A DNA stretch of 64,000 nt from Symbiodinium natans (lineage: Eukaryota > Sar > Dinophyceae > Suessiales > Symbiodiniaceae), in contig CAJNDS010001291.1 in the NCBI GenBank assembly GCA_905221605.1, positions 277,501-341,500 of the forward strand, given 5' to 3'. Below the pieces are notes generated by a model. The model ran no database searches, had not been told where the DNA came from, and was given only the letters and a program-made list of their open reading frames with translations. Positions 46,386-55,912 of this stretch are shown piece after piece; the first letter of the stretch is position 1; each line of letters begins with the position of its first letter. The position numbers and the translations under genes are program-made.

Positions 46386-46715
46386 AGGGTGCAGGTCCCT
46401 AGAGGGTTCAACCCTGCTCGCTTTCTCGCTGAATGCGAAACAGCTCCAGGTAATTCATAGGGGGATGCTGGCCCGAAAACACAGTGTTAGCACTCTAAAG
46501 CCCCGCGGGCTGTAAGTATCTGTAAGTCCTGTGTGCTTGGCATTTAAGTTTTAGGGCTTAGGAGAGAGGGTAGACCCTTCGAAGCCTCATCTCCCGCGAC
46601 GATGGCCTGCGAGCGGACTTTGTCTGCCTTCTCTACTAAACTTCAGCCGCAATCCCTTCGACCTCACACCTAGCTTTCAAACCACCAGCCCTGCATCGAG
46701 TGAGGTGTAATCTGG
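46386..46715. other. Spacer between the two 10-bp arrays
   Basis: Unique sequence with no recognised gene. A few CGCCCGAGTA units reappear at its right end. Confidence 0.5.
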
Positions 46716-46968
46716 ACTACGCCCGAGTACGCGCGAGCGCATACTCCGTCGCACCCGGTCAGGCCCCGTCACGGTCACACACGGTCATATGCGGTCATGT
46801 ACCGGCGTACCCGGTAACACCCGGGCATACCCGGTCATACCCGGTCATATACCCGGTCATATACCCGGTCATATAATTACCCGGTCATACCCGGTCACAC
46901 CCGATCATACCTGGCCATACCCGGTCATACCCGGGCATACCCGGTCATACCCGGGCATACCGTCCCGT
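46716..46968. repeat. Tandem array, 10-bp unit CATACCCGGT
   Basis: It begins with two units of the previous type (cgcccgagtacgcgcgag), passes through mixed units, and becomes CATACCCGGT repeats with 10-14 bp spacing. The shared period and ACNCCCG core suggest a common origin with the first array. Confidence 0.85.
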
Positions 46969-47901
46969 GGTTTTCCGCAGTCGCGGTTTCCCGTCACAGT
47001 GACAAATTTGTCCTTTCGTGTTACTGTTCATGATTTGTATAGGCTTGACCGTCTTGTCATCTGTCTGGATCCTTCCCCAGCAGCTGTTCAAACGTCACAG
47101 AAAAGACCCTCACCATGGCGAGCATGTTCCACAACCATCCTGTGCCCTCAAATGACGGCCATTGCCACATATTTCCGTAGCCGGAACATTGTGGAAATCA
47201 CGGCCATGCACGTTTTGCTGCTCAGGAGCCCGAGGATCCGTGAGGACACTGCGGGGGGTTGAGAAAATAGCTTTGCTGGCGTGAGCTGTAGACAGCGACC
47301 AATCCTCGAGGGACCAAAGTCGTTGACATCACCTGCAAGCCTGATAGCTTTTAGACTTTAGACCTCTTCACCCTTCTTGGCGAGCGAGTGTGGAACGCGT
47401 GGAAGGCTGTTTGCCTGAGGCTGCAGTCCTTGAACGTGTAAGGCCCCGGAGACTACGCGGCTCGTTCCCTCATGAAATGCTGCGTGTGGAAGGTGTTGAG
47501 CCCCATTTTTTGTCCCACACCCTATAGGAAGCGACATGCTCGGAACCGAATTCACCAAATTCTCCACATCCAGGCGCTTGGAAAGTGGTGCCGCGGGCGA
47601 CAATCGCTGACGCTTTATGTCTCCTGCCCTCAATCGCACTTGTTTGAGACGCGGTTTTTTCATACTCTGTAGTCGAAAGGAGTTTCTAGATGCGATTGCC
47701 AGGAGCTCTAAGCCAGTAGCGCGTTGGATAGTAAGAATGCTCTGGGGGCTGCATTGGCTCGTGTTGTCCCCTGATTCGAAGAGCATGTTGCTCTCTCAGG
47801 CCCTACTGCAAGACCTCTCCTAAGGGCCTCCAAAGCTCTAAGGTGTTGTGTCTGGCGCTTGAATTTCGTCGTATGTTTCTGAACCCTTTTCTCAAACCCA
47901 G
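46969..47901. other. Unassigned sequence
   Basis: Short frames only. The frame ending 47823 (LVLSPDSKSMLLSQALLQDL) looks natural but has no boundary support. Confidence 0.35.
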
Positions 47902-47964
47902 GAGCCGTTGCCAGCGCTTGAGGAGCTGCACCATGCTCTCCACTTGAGCCAGGAGAGAACTCTC
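47902..47964 (+). CDS. Exon-like segment, unknown product
   Basis: Acceptor aaaccca|g then GAG opens EPLPALEELHHALHLSQERT and Leu up to a GT donor (CTC|GTTTCC). Helical and well composed, with no family recognised. A 155-codon minus-strand frame overlaps but is less convincing. Confidence 0.38.
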
Positions 47965-48006
47965 GTTTCCCCAGCTTCATGTCATTGAGCCATTTTCTAT
48001 GAGCAG

Positions 48007-48230
48007 ATGGTCGTAGTTTCGGAGGCCGTGTCGAAGCATTCCATAGACCGTCCATGGCATGGTCCGAGGAGGGCGCTGCCATCTTCCAGTTGCTCTCTGC
48101 TTCGCTGGACCCGATGGATGAGATGGATGTGTGGCCTGACCAGGTCTTGAGTCTAAATTGTGGACTGCCGCACAAGTCGGTGAGAATCGTGAAGTTGGAA
48201 GTGTCGGACTTTCACGCTTTCGGCATCTAG
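48007..48230 (+). CDS. Exon-like segment or 3' end of a gene, unknown product
   Basis: After acceptor gagcag one frame stays open to TAG at 48228-48230. It contains FHRPSMAWSEEGAAIFQLLS, then ASLDPMDEMDVWPDQ, a possible GT donor, and a tail VRIVKLEVSDFHAFGI. The other phase (MVVVSEAVSKHSIDRPWHG) would join in phase with the segment ending 47964, so the frame is not settled. Confidence 0.35.
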
Positions 48231-48664
48231 ACACGAAGTGTGCTTCCAGACTTGCCCTGACTGTAGTTACGGCAATGTTGCTGTCCGCTTCGCCATGCTT
48301 CCGTTTATGGTTCCTTGTGCGTGTCGGTTGAGATCCATGGTATGCCAGAATTCATGCCAGATGCCCAGGGTTTGTTGTGGCAGCAGGCTGCCACGAACGA
48401 AGCCTTCAAGCCAGCAAGCCCCAACCTAACATCATCCTATCAGGCACACTCCTGAGCAGCTGGGTACACTCTTTGAGCTGATAAATAAAGCAGACGCCCC
48501 GGAGCTTCAGCACCCCTGGCGAGGTGCACGTTGTGCACCTGCACCTCGCGAGAGGAGGGATTGGACCCATGTGCTGGAGAGACCTTGGAGGACAGGGCAG
48601 GGCTTCCCACGATCCCACTTGTCTTTCTTCTCGAAGATGTTGAGGATGTTTGGCTTCCATGAAA

Positions 48665-48787
48665 ATGCCCAAGTGCCCCGCCCTGGGCTGCAGCTACAAA
48701 CTCACAGTCCCAAGTGCCACGCTTGCCAAGAAAGTGATTCTACACGGGCCCTTCAACTTTACGTCCTTCAGCCCAACGGTTAGTTAG
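48665..48787 (+). CDS. Candidate exon with start codon, unknown product
   Basis: ATG opens MPKCPALGCSYKLTVPSATL, then AKKVILHGPFNFTSFSPT, and meets a GT donor (ACG|GTTAGT) before the stop. Not recognised. The next exon could begin at cccggcag near 48803. Confidence 0.35.
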   Translation: MPKCPALGCSYKLTVPSATLAKKVILHGPFNFTSFSPTVS

Positions 48788-48789
48788 AT

Positions 48790-49095
48790 ATGTTCTTGCC
48801 CGGCAGTGTTCGAAGAGGCCTGCACAAAGCCCAACAGCCAGCGACCCCAACTTCTTGGAAGGCACTGCGTCAGGTCTGCAACCAGCTGCAGAAGGACAGG
48901 GATTGGAAGGTTGGAAGGGGGTGCGCTGAAGTCTCCCACATCTGTATTAGCTTGGCATTGCGGGCAAAAGAAGAACCACTATACGGACCAGCTAGGTTTG
49001 CAGAATTGTTCATTGCGCCTGGCATTCAGGAGCGAGGATGCTGTCCAATTCGATGGCTCCCCCACCTCAGGACAACGTCTCTGCCCTGTTCCTAG
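48790..49095 (+). CDS. Open frame, 101 codons, unknown product
   Basis: Contains TSWKALRQVCNQLQKDRDWK and AKEEPLYGPARFAELFIAPG, helical and natural-looking. Two other frames also stay open over the first 100 bp, so exon structure is unclear. Confidence 0.33.
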   Translation: MFLPGSVRRGLHKAQQPATPTSWKALRQVCNQLQKDRDWKVGRGCAEVSHICISLALRAKEEPLYGPARFAELFIAPGIQERGCCPIRWLPHLRTTSLPCS

Positions 49096-50327
49096 GTTCC
49101 ATCTGAGGTGGCTTTGTTTCAACATGCGGAATCTGGAAATCGAAGCAAAGCGTTCCAGGGTTGCAGGGTCAAGAGAAGATGCGGGATGAAATGCAGCATG
49201 TAGCCTGGCCTTTTGGCTGTAGGTCAGCTGCCTTTCACTTCAATGGACTCAATGGAATCTGAGATGCCATGAAGGAACCCATGCATGAAGAGAAATGTCA
49301 CGGCGATCATCACCCCTAATCCATGTTGTCTGTGCTGTGAAGGTGCTCTAGCTTTGAAGGTTCGCAATTAGTGAACAATTGGTTGGAAGATGGTTTAGGG
49401 ATTGCTTTCGAAACTTGAGAACCTGGCACGCCCTAGGTTGCCGACGCTGGCGAGGGGCCAGTTTGCAGGCCGGTTCCAGGGGCTCATCTTTTTTCGGGTT
49501 TTGTGAATCACTGAAATCCCGATCCCCCTAGAAATCACATGCAAGTGGCTGCGAGGCCTGGCATCGGCGAGGTGCCGCGGCGCCGCCACCAAGGCTTCTG
49601 GTGATTCCTCATTCGTCAGATCGCAGTCGTCAGGGTGAAAGCTCATATTGCGGTTTGGGTTGTAACAGGTTCCTGCGGCCAACCCGCGACCAAGCTTGTA
49701 ACAGAAGGGTCGGTTTCGCGACAAGCCCTCCGTGACAAGACCTTCGTACTTATCTAACATTCTTTGAGGTTGAGGTGTTTGTTGTGCACCTGAGCGAGAC
49801 CTTGAAAATCTGGATTTCCTCAGCCATTCTGCGACAAAGCCGGCGACAAGGCGCGGCAACCAGCCTTGAATTCAAACGTGCTTCGGCTCTAAGACCCTAC
49901 AGCATGTGGAAGGCCTCTCTCTGCCGCCCCATTAAGGCGAAGAAAGCTTCTAGCACAAGCTTCGGCCAGCTAACCATGAAATGGGGTTTATGCGAATATT
50001 TGCACAACAAAGGGTATGAAACAAGGCCTCCGCGACAAAGGTTTGCAACAGAGGGACCGCGGGCCACCCCGACAAAGGGGGTTTTGACACACTGCCATAT
50101 AGTGGTCGTACTACTCATATTGCATCATGTGTCGTCTCGCGACATGGTCGTTGTGATTGCCCCTTCGGGCCCTTCGTAGTACGATCAACGAATCAACAAG
50201 AAGGTTGTGCCTCCTGTTTCTTCAGTCCTCTGTTCGTTTTATCATCAGGGCCGCTGCTACAGCCACCGTTGCTGCTTTTATAACCGGAAGCCTAAGAAGC
50301 CTTACCCCGAAATCCATAACCTGAAAG
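49096..50327. other. Unassigned; recurrent CGACAAG words before the methyltransferase
   Basis: Between about 49689 and 50140 the word (C/G)CGACAA(G/A) or close variants recurs at least six times (49719, 49734, 49833, 49844, 50031, 50079). The 134-codon frame 49775-50179 shows no motif. Exon(s) before 50328 of the methyltransferase must lie here or further upstream but were not identified. Confidence 0.4.
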
Positions 50328-50382
50328 GTTTACATTCTGCGAGCTTTTTGCGGGCATTGGCGGCTTCCGCCTCGGTCTGGAG
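50328..50382 (+). CDS. Methyltransferase exon: motif I (SAM binding)
   Basis: Acceptor ctgaaag|G follows an in-frame stop at 50317. Encodes FTFCELFAGIGGFRLGLE. The GC donor GAG|GCCTCG joins GCGGAG|GCA, so the pentamer GAGGC flanks both ends of the 431-nt intron. The unspliced frame diverges from the family directly after the donor. Confidence 0.9.
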
Positions 50383-51172
50383 GCCTCGCACCTGGACTTG
50401 TGGAAGTTTAGGAGGCAAGTTATCAAGTGTTCGAGGATTCAGGTGTTGTGGCCTTCGCTGTACATGTTCCCACGCTGGAAGAATGCTCCTGAAACTCGGG
50501 CGGGCACCAACCTGGTATCCCGACTAGTAACTTCGCACCTCACTTAAAGCCGACACCAACAGCAAAATCACACGACTCAAGAGTTTAGGAGTCATTTTAT
50601 CGCTGTAGCGTGATTGACGTTTGTAAACCCTGACTTTGTTTGCAAATTTCGCAGCCCTCATCCGGGCAGGAGGGTATTCACCCCATTCGACACGAGTGTT
50701 CCGGGCTCTTGCAAGACAGGTAACCGGACTCAGCCCGAGCTGGAGAGAGGGACATGCCTAGGGCCTAGGGACCTGCCCAGGGACCTGCTTGCGGCTTAGT
50801 TTTGGAAGCGGAGGCAGCGGGTGGTCGCTGCGTCTTCGCCTGCGAAATCAAGACATCGGCGCGGCGGACGTACATGTGGCCTGCCCGAGAGTGTTTGGGA
50901 TCACGCCAGGGGCCGTCAAGTCACAGTTCCGTTCTAGCACGGCACACTGTAAGCCGTAGGTTAGTTACAGATGCAGTGCTTCGGCTTGTTGAAGTCCTGC
51001 TGTTGGAGGCGAAACTTCGCATCCGATGGGGAGGCGGCTCCGTTCCAGCCTCAACCGCTTCGGAGCTTGTGGGGGGGAGCTTTGGAACTGCAGGCGATCA
51101 TGTTCTTTTGCTGCTAGTATACCCATTTTGTGTGTACACTGATCTGCAAGTCCTGGAGCAAGCAACGAAACC

Positions 51173-51229
<57 letters not shown>

Positions 51230-54200
51230 CTCCGAGGCTCGGGGACGTTCGATCCGTCTCCGCTGAGGACTTGCCTGCCTTTGATCTCCTGGCTGCTGGC
51301 TTCCCTTGCCAGCCTCTTGTCTCCACACTAGCTCCCAGACGCGTGGGTTAGGGCTCTCACAAATCCGGGCAAGCGAAGTGGAGCGTTTGCTTTCGTGTGG
51401 GGACATCGTGGCATGAGACACATCTTGCCTCCTGCCCAGGAGCTACACCTGCTACAATCCCGATGCAGCGGGACTCGATTGTGCAAAGGGACAGCTTGTG
51501 TGGGAAGTCAAACGGTTGCTGAGCCTGGACCGCACGCAAATTCTGGCCGAATATGCAAGGGAGGGGGTGAGAGTCACCATTTAGGACCGCGAGTAAAGCG
51601 GGGTTTACACAGTCTTATGGTGCATGATGAGTGTAGTTCGTGTTCAAAGTTTCTCGACGCGCCTCCCAAGCCCGAACTCGCGAATGTTCCCCGGATCCAG
51701 ATGGTGGGTAGGGTAGCTAGCTACCAGGATCGCTGAGGGAGGGACTACCGGGAAATTGGGGGTACTCGTAGCCAAGTGGCAACTTCAGGAGTTCCTGTCG
51801 GCCGGCTGCCGCCTTGCTCGAGAATGTACAAGGACTTGTCAATCACAACTCTGGCAAAGAGACCTGCCTCAACTTAGATGGTTGAGGAAGCTGTGTCGTG
51901 ACGTAGAAGCTCGAGCAAATGGTGTGCTCGGGCTTTGGTAATGGATTTAATGATGATCATAAGGATGAGGAGAGGACCCTGCTCATGCTTGACTTTGCAA
52001 TTTTTTCGCGCTTTCGGACGATCCGTTGTCTTGTTGTTGGTCACCTGTTGGTCATATGATTGACAGCGTGCTGGTGTGAACCAGCTTTGGATTTCCCTAT
52101 TGCTTACTTGCAAGTATTATGGCTAGAGAGTTTGGGGACGTTATACGAATCTGGAGGTGCTTTTGAAGTCTAAGACGAAATTTTTCGGCTCTGACCAGGA
52201 TTTTGCAGACATCTTGGAGCAGCTGCGTGCAGTGGGATACGCCGTGGGCTGGCGCAGCCTCGATGCACGCAGAACGGTGCCGCAGAAGAGGCTTCGAGTT
52301 TACATTGCGCCTTGGCCGAATGCGGGTGCATGCACGAGGAGCTGTGTTTTCTTTTGGAATAATTACAGATGGCTGGCACCATGAATGTTAGACCACATGC
52401 CGGGATGGCCAATCTGCAGCTGTCCCATTACGACCACTTTATTGGTAGGCAGCTGCAAACTCCCTGCATTCTGTGAGGTTTGCATCCGCCAAGACTTGCA
52501 CGATGCATTCTTGGCAAGACGTCTCTCTGCGCCTTCATCCGAAGATGCCGGAGATGTGCGATTCGGCGCGGCAGCATGTGCACTCTGCACGCGGTGCATA
52601 AGTTTAAGTCGCTACAGAAGCCCATTACATGCCAAGCCTTCTGTAGAGATATGAGATTTTGATCATCCGATTTCTCTTTGGTGACATGTGTCCGCAGGCG
52701 GCGAGTCCACAGCTATGGGGGATGCTGTGCCTGGGCGAGTCAGATGTGCAACTTTCACATCATCCCTGGCCCCTGAGCACTCCACCCCGAACTTAAAACC
52801 TTTAGTGACTTGGGGTGTGGTGCCAGGCTGCTAGGCCGGTGGCAAAAATCTTTCGTGAACGGCTGTTTTCCCCGGCCATGATGCAAAGTGGGCTTTGAGT
52901 ACCGTGGGCTTCAAAGCATCTTACCTCATTTATTCAGATACAGTCCGACATCTTGGATCTTGTAAAGAGCGTGACAACTGAGACAGTTCCGCTCAGCTAA
53001 GTAGCTAGGCTGGAGCCAACAAAATGCAGACCTTGGCCCTAAGCCCCTAGCCGTCAACCTGAGTAATTGTAAACGCTGGGCGCCGCTTCGGCAGCCGGGC
53101 CGGCCAAAGCCACGGGAGGTGCATGTCGACGGTCCAAGCTCGGTGAAGTTCGGAGTCGCTAGTTCGCACGGTCGGGTTGCAGCTATGGAAAACGACAGCG
53201 GATGCCGAAAATCAACCCGAAACTCTGCGCCAGCAGCGTAGGTGCATTTTTGGCGGGTCAGAAGGGGTCGTTAGGATGTGCCCTGCGAGCTGCAACATGT
53301 TCCTGGCATGACTGGCCCGAAGCTCCAAGTCAGGTGATGGATTGGGCACAGTTCGAGGCGGCCGCGGCAAGGCAAAAGCCGACGCCCGGCTTTGAACCAT
53401 CCCTCAGATCAATTGAACTTTTTCCATCAAGCTGCCGCTCTGCTCCTCTTCCAGTCAGGAGCTAGCCTCCAAAACGCCGCAGTGCTGGCAAACTAGTTGA
53501 GGAGCCTTACCCGCCTGGCCCCCGCGGACAGCCCCGCCCCTGCAGTACGAACTCAAAGGCTCATGCCTGTTCTGACACGGCCCAGTGTTTCCCAGGAAGC
53601 AGTTCCACGAAATACTGGAAGAGGATGTTGACGCAGGTGCATCGCTGAAGCTTGGCTTCCGCTAAATTGACACTGCAGGTAACCATGGTTGTGAACACAG
53701 GCAAACATTCGTGCATTTACGAAATTGAGTTCCCATACACACATTTGAAAAATTGTTTCTGCGCTGGGATTAGGGGCATCGTCAGTTGGTGGAAGGTTGG
53801 TTGCCAGGACTGTCTGAAAGTGAAGCAACGAGTTTGAAGTTAAAACCTTTCGCTCTGCGGTCGCTAGACAATTGAGTAATCACGAGCCTCGTCAGCGTTT
53901 GACCGTTTGACCCCTTTCGTGCTGTGAAGGCAGCAGCCCTCTTGGGGGTTTGAGGTCGCGAGCTGTCACAAGACAACATGGCGGGATGGTGTTGTGGTGC
54001 AAGATCTTGAGGATTCTTGAGGTGTGCGGAACGGGTTGCAAGGCATGTGGGTGGCGGTTAGACCATTTTTGACCCGCCGGCAATTTAAGGTTTCGGGGTG
54101 GTGGGAAGATGGTTTGTGCGGCCATGTTCTGCCACGATGTGGGAGTTCGCCGAAGAGAATGTAGCAGAATCAACAGCGTTGCCAGGTAAATACAAGTGAG

Positions 54201-55912
54201 TAAGTGGAAGTAGCTCGCCTGCTGCCGCCATCTAAGGATGCAAGCTCAGTGGGAGAAGGTCCGACGGTCATGACGAGTCTCAGGGTCTTGGGGGTCTTGA
54301 AGCATGCCGCAGCGAAGCAGAGACTGCATGACATTTGCAGGGCAGCGGGATCTAAAGTTGTGCTGAGCACATGTGGTTGACAACCACCCATTTCTGTGCT
54401 TGTGTGTCCATTGACATTCAGGTCGTAGCTGAAGAAGGAAGTGAGGAGTGCGCACTTCGCAAGCCGCTGGTCCGCAGTGCTCTCCAATTCGTAGAGTGCA
54501 GTCTTTGAAGGCGACACTTAATGCCGACGCATGCTCAATGACAGCGATCTTGGATCTGAGCCGACTGCTAAACCAGATTAGAAAGACCTAGTGGCAACTG
54601 CCAAACTCCACGCCCAAAGCATGATACTGACCCAGAAGGAATTAGGAGGGCTTTGGCTAGACCCTTGAACTCGGCAAGCCACATTGCAAGCTTTGTATTC
54701 AGGCGGGTGCTCACACCAGAGGCAGGCTGGGCAGGGGCCCTGCGCTCGTCCTACCGCTGCGACTGGCGCCGGGCCTCGCAGTTTGTGGCGACCTGGCCCC
54801 GGAAACTTCAGCATACCCGGGATGAGGCCCTTTAGGCATCCTTAGGCCCTTAGGTCAGGTTGAATTGCGTGGAAGGTATGGTTCCAGTTTCCCAGCCTTC
54901 TGTTCCAAGTTTCGGTTCCTTCGATGCAAACCTAATGTCAGCGCACATCTGCAGAGGCCACAGTCGGATTGCCGCGTTTCTTCACTCCGAGAGAGTGTGC
55001 CCGCTTGCAGCCTGGCTTGCACTTTGTGTGGACACTTCGAAGTTTGGGACATGCGTTGCTGAAGGTTCCTCGTGTTTGGGTTGAGTTGGGATGGGCCTGT
55101 CGGCCTATCCATGGCGCCCCGAAGTTTCTCAAACCACGAATGCCTCTCCAGATGCCCGAAATCAAGATGCCAGCCTTGTAGGATGGGATTTCCGGAGAGC
55201 TACCAGATCGACAGCGGCAACGGCTTCTATAAGCAGATTGGCAACGCGGTCGGCCTTGGGCGGGACAGGGACAGGGGGAAAAGGTTGCCAGGTTGACCTT
55301 GGAGGGGCCAGGTCGAACTGCCACAGCTTCTCGGATAGTAAGGAATACATAAGCTGTGGGGGATTACGAAAAAAGGGGACGAGAAGTCGGATATTGTGGT
55401 TTGCTTGTGTGTTCATGCGAGTTTCCAGACACACTTAACGCATGTTCGCGACATCCTTTGATGAGGAAAAAGCCGTCATCTTTCGACCCTTGTATGTGGA
55501 TGTGCGGGTGTCGGCTCTCGCAACGCAAAAAACCCGTCATGGAACTCGGCATTGTGTCGTGCAGTGTAGTACTGGGTTGCACATAGGTTTGCTTGAGTAT
55601 GCCTGAGTCATGCGAGTGGATGTCTCTAACTCAGAGCCCTCAACTGCTGGATTGCTGGTAGGTGGGATTGTGGAGGCTCATGATTGGCACCAGTCAAGGA
55701 AGCTGCAATCTTTAAGTTTGAAGAAGGAGTCATGCCGCAGTGCCGTGGTGGTTTTTACGTGGAGCGTCACCCTCACCCGTGGCTGGTTGGGAGCCCGCCA
55801 GCAGCTGCATGAAACTCCGCAAACCCCCCTGAAGGTGGTGCCGGGGCTGATTTCGGAGTTGGCCAGAGGAGTCTTGCAGACCCTGGGGAAAATTCCCTTG
55901 GAACCTCTTTGA
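50328..55912 (+). CDS. C5 cytosine DNA methyltransferase, at least 13 exons
   Basis: Transfers methyl from S-adenosylmethionine to carbon 5 of cytosine in DNA. Splicing restores the family motifs in order: I ELFAGIGGFRLGLE, II CVFACEI, then RNF, GDVRS, IV GFPCQ (catalytic Cys), VI LLENVQGL, VIII VPQKRLRVYI, IX RFFTPRECARL and X YKQIGNAVV. It ends 25 codons later. All catalytic residues are intact, so it looks functional. Eleven introns are resolved, with GT, GC and GA donors. The stretch 52514-54721, expected to carry the target-recognition domain, is only partly resolved, and the exon(s) before motif I are missing. No regulatory domain such as PHD, BAH or helicase was seen. It reads like a single-domain, Dcm-type enzyme. 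Its intron density argues against a recent retrotransposon-borne copy of the kind known from Symbiodinium. Confidence 0.93.
50814..50875 (+). CDS. Methyltransferase exon: motif II
   Basis: Encodes AAGGRCVFACEIKTSARRTY and two bases of Met. The acidic residue after CVFAC is the expected SAM-ribose contact. GT donor AT|GTGGCC. Confidence 0.88.
51009..51068 (+). CDS. Methyltransferase exon: RNF segment
   Basis: Acceptor ttggag|G completes Met and gives RNFASDGEAAPFQPQPLRS plus two bases of Leu. The [Y-x-x]-NF segment is expected between motifs II and III. GT donor TT|GTGGGG; a GA donor six bases earlier (CG|GAGC) would also keep the frame. Confidence 0.75.
51175..51225. repeat. (GT)n microsatellite inside a methyltransferase intron
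   Basis: About 25 GT units end 10 bp before the acceptor ctccgag|G at 51236-51237. They thus occupy the place of the polypyrimidine tract on the coding strand. Confidence 0.95.
51237..51311 (+). CDS. Methyltransferase exon: GDVRS and catalytic motif IV
   Basis: Encodes LGDVRSVSAEDLPAFDLLAA and GFPC plus two bases of Gln. The Cys is the nucleophile that attacks C6 of cytosine. GC donor CA|GCCTCT. Confidence 0.9.
51352..51377 (+). CDS. Methyltransferase microexon (26 nt)
   Basis: It completes the Gln of PCQ and encodes ALTNPGKR. The intron before it is only 40 nt (51312-51351). The reading GFPCQALTNPGKRTGLD matches the usual G-F-P-C-Q-x-F/L-S/T run. GT donor A|GTGGAG. Confidence 0.75.
51469..51568 (+). 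CDS. Methyltransferase exon: segment between motifs IV and VI
   Basis: Acceptor gatgcag|CG. Encodes TGLDCAKGQLVWEVKRLLSL, then DRTQILAEYAREGV. The RG-x-L-F-x-E segment of the family appears as KGQLVWEV. GA donor GT|GAGAGT. Confidence 0.85.
51789..51858 (+). CDS. Methyltransferase exon: motif VI (ENV)
   Basis: Encodes SSCRPAAALLENVQGLVNHN and SGK. The Glu of ENV protonates N3 of the target cytosine in this family. GA donor AAA|GAGACC. Confidence 0.9.
52199..52306 (+). CDS. Methyltransferase exon: motif VIII
   Basis: Encodes DFADILEQLRAVGYAVGWRS, LDARRT and VPQKRLRVYI, the Q-x-R-x-R catalytic motif. GC donor ATT|GCGCCT. Confidence 0.9.
52478..52513 (+). CDS. Methyltransferase exon: start of the segment after motif VIII
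   Basis: Acceptor ctgtgag|GTT continues VYI- with VCIRQDLHDAFL, matching the usual VG-x-R-x-D-L. The 3' end is uncertain: a GC donor lies at 52514, but the frame stays open to 52654. Confidence 0.7.
52514..54721. other. Methyltransferase target-recognition region, exons unresolved
   Basis: Should hold the variable DNA-specificity domain. One 41-nt candidate exon lies at 53596-53636 (tttcccag|GA ... CAG|GTGCAT) and reads SSTKYWKRMLTQ in one phase and KQFHEILEEDVDA in another. Nothing else was fixed. Confidence 0.35.
54722..54787 (+). CDS. Methyltransferase exon: end of the target-recognition domain
   Basis: Encodes GALRSSYRCDWRRASQFV. The LRSSY...SQFV pattern precedes motif IX in this family. 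Its start is uncertain because three AG sites between 54721 and 54734 fit. GC donor GTG|GCGACC joins in phase 0 to GCC ACA. Confidence 0.75.
54957..55009 (+). CDS. Methyltransferase exon: motif IX
   Basis: Encodes ATVGLPRFFTPRECARL and two bases of Gln. GC donor CA|GCCTGG. Unspliced reading continues PGLHFVW, which does not fit the family. Confidence 0.9.
55182..55248 (+). CDS. Methyltransferase exon: motif X
   Basis: Acceptor cttgtag|G completes Gln and gives MGFPESYQIDSGNGFYKQIG and NA. GT donor GCG|GTCGGC. Confidence 0.92.
55835..55912 (+). CDS. Methyltransferase last exon
   Basis: Acceptor cctgaag|GTG gives VVPGLISELARGVLQTLGKI and PLEPL, then TGA. The V-x-P...L helix after motif X is the normal end of the catalytic fold, so the protein has no C-terminal extension. 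Confidence 0.88.
   Translation: MVPGLISELARGVLQTLGKIPLEPL

Noticed and set aside
46130-46968. CRISPR-like repeats
   Set aside because: Units are contiguous 10-mers without unique spacers.
47708-48175. 155-codon minus-strand ORF
   Set aside because: The plus-strand segments in the same place are bounded by good splice sites and look more natural; the minus frame has no motif.
50207-50327. A CCCH-type zinc finger (CSFYHQGRCYSHRCCFYN) before methyltransferase motif I
   Set aside because: The final His is missing, the frame differs from that of motif I, and no splice join supports it.
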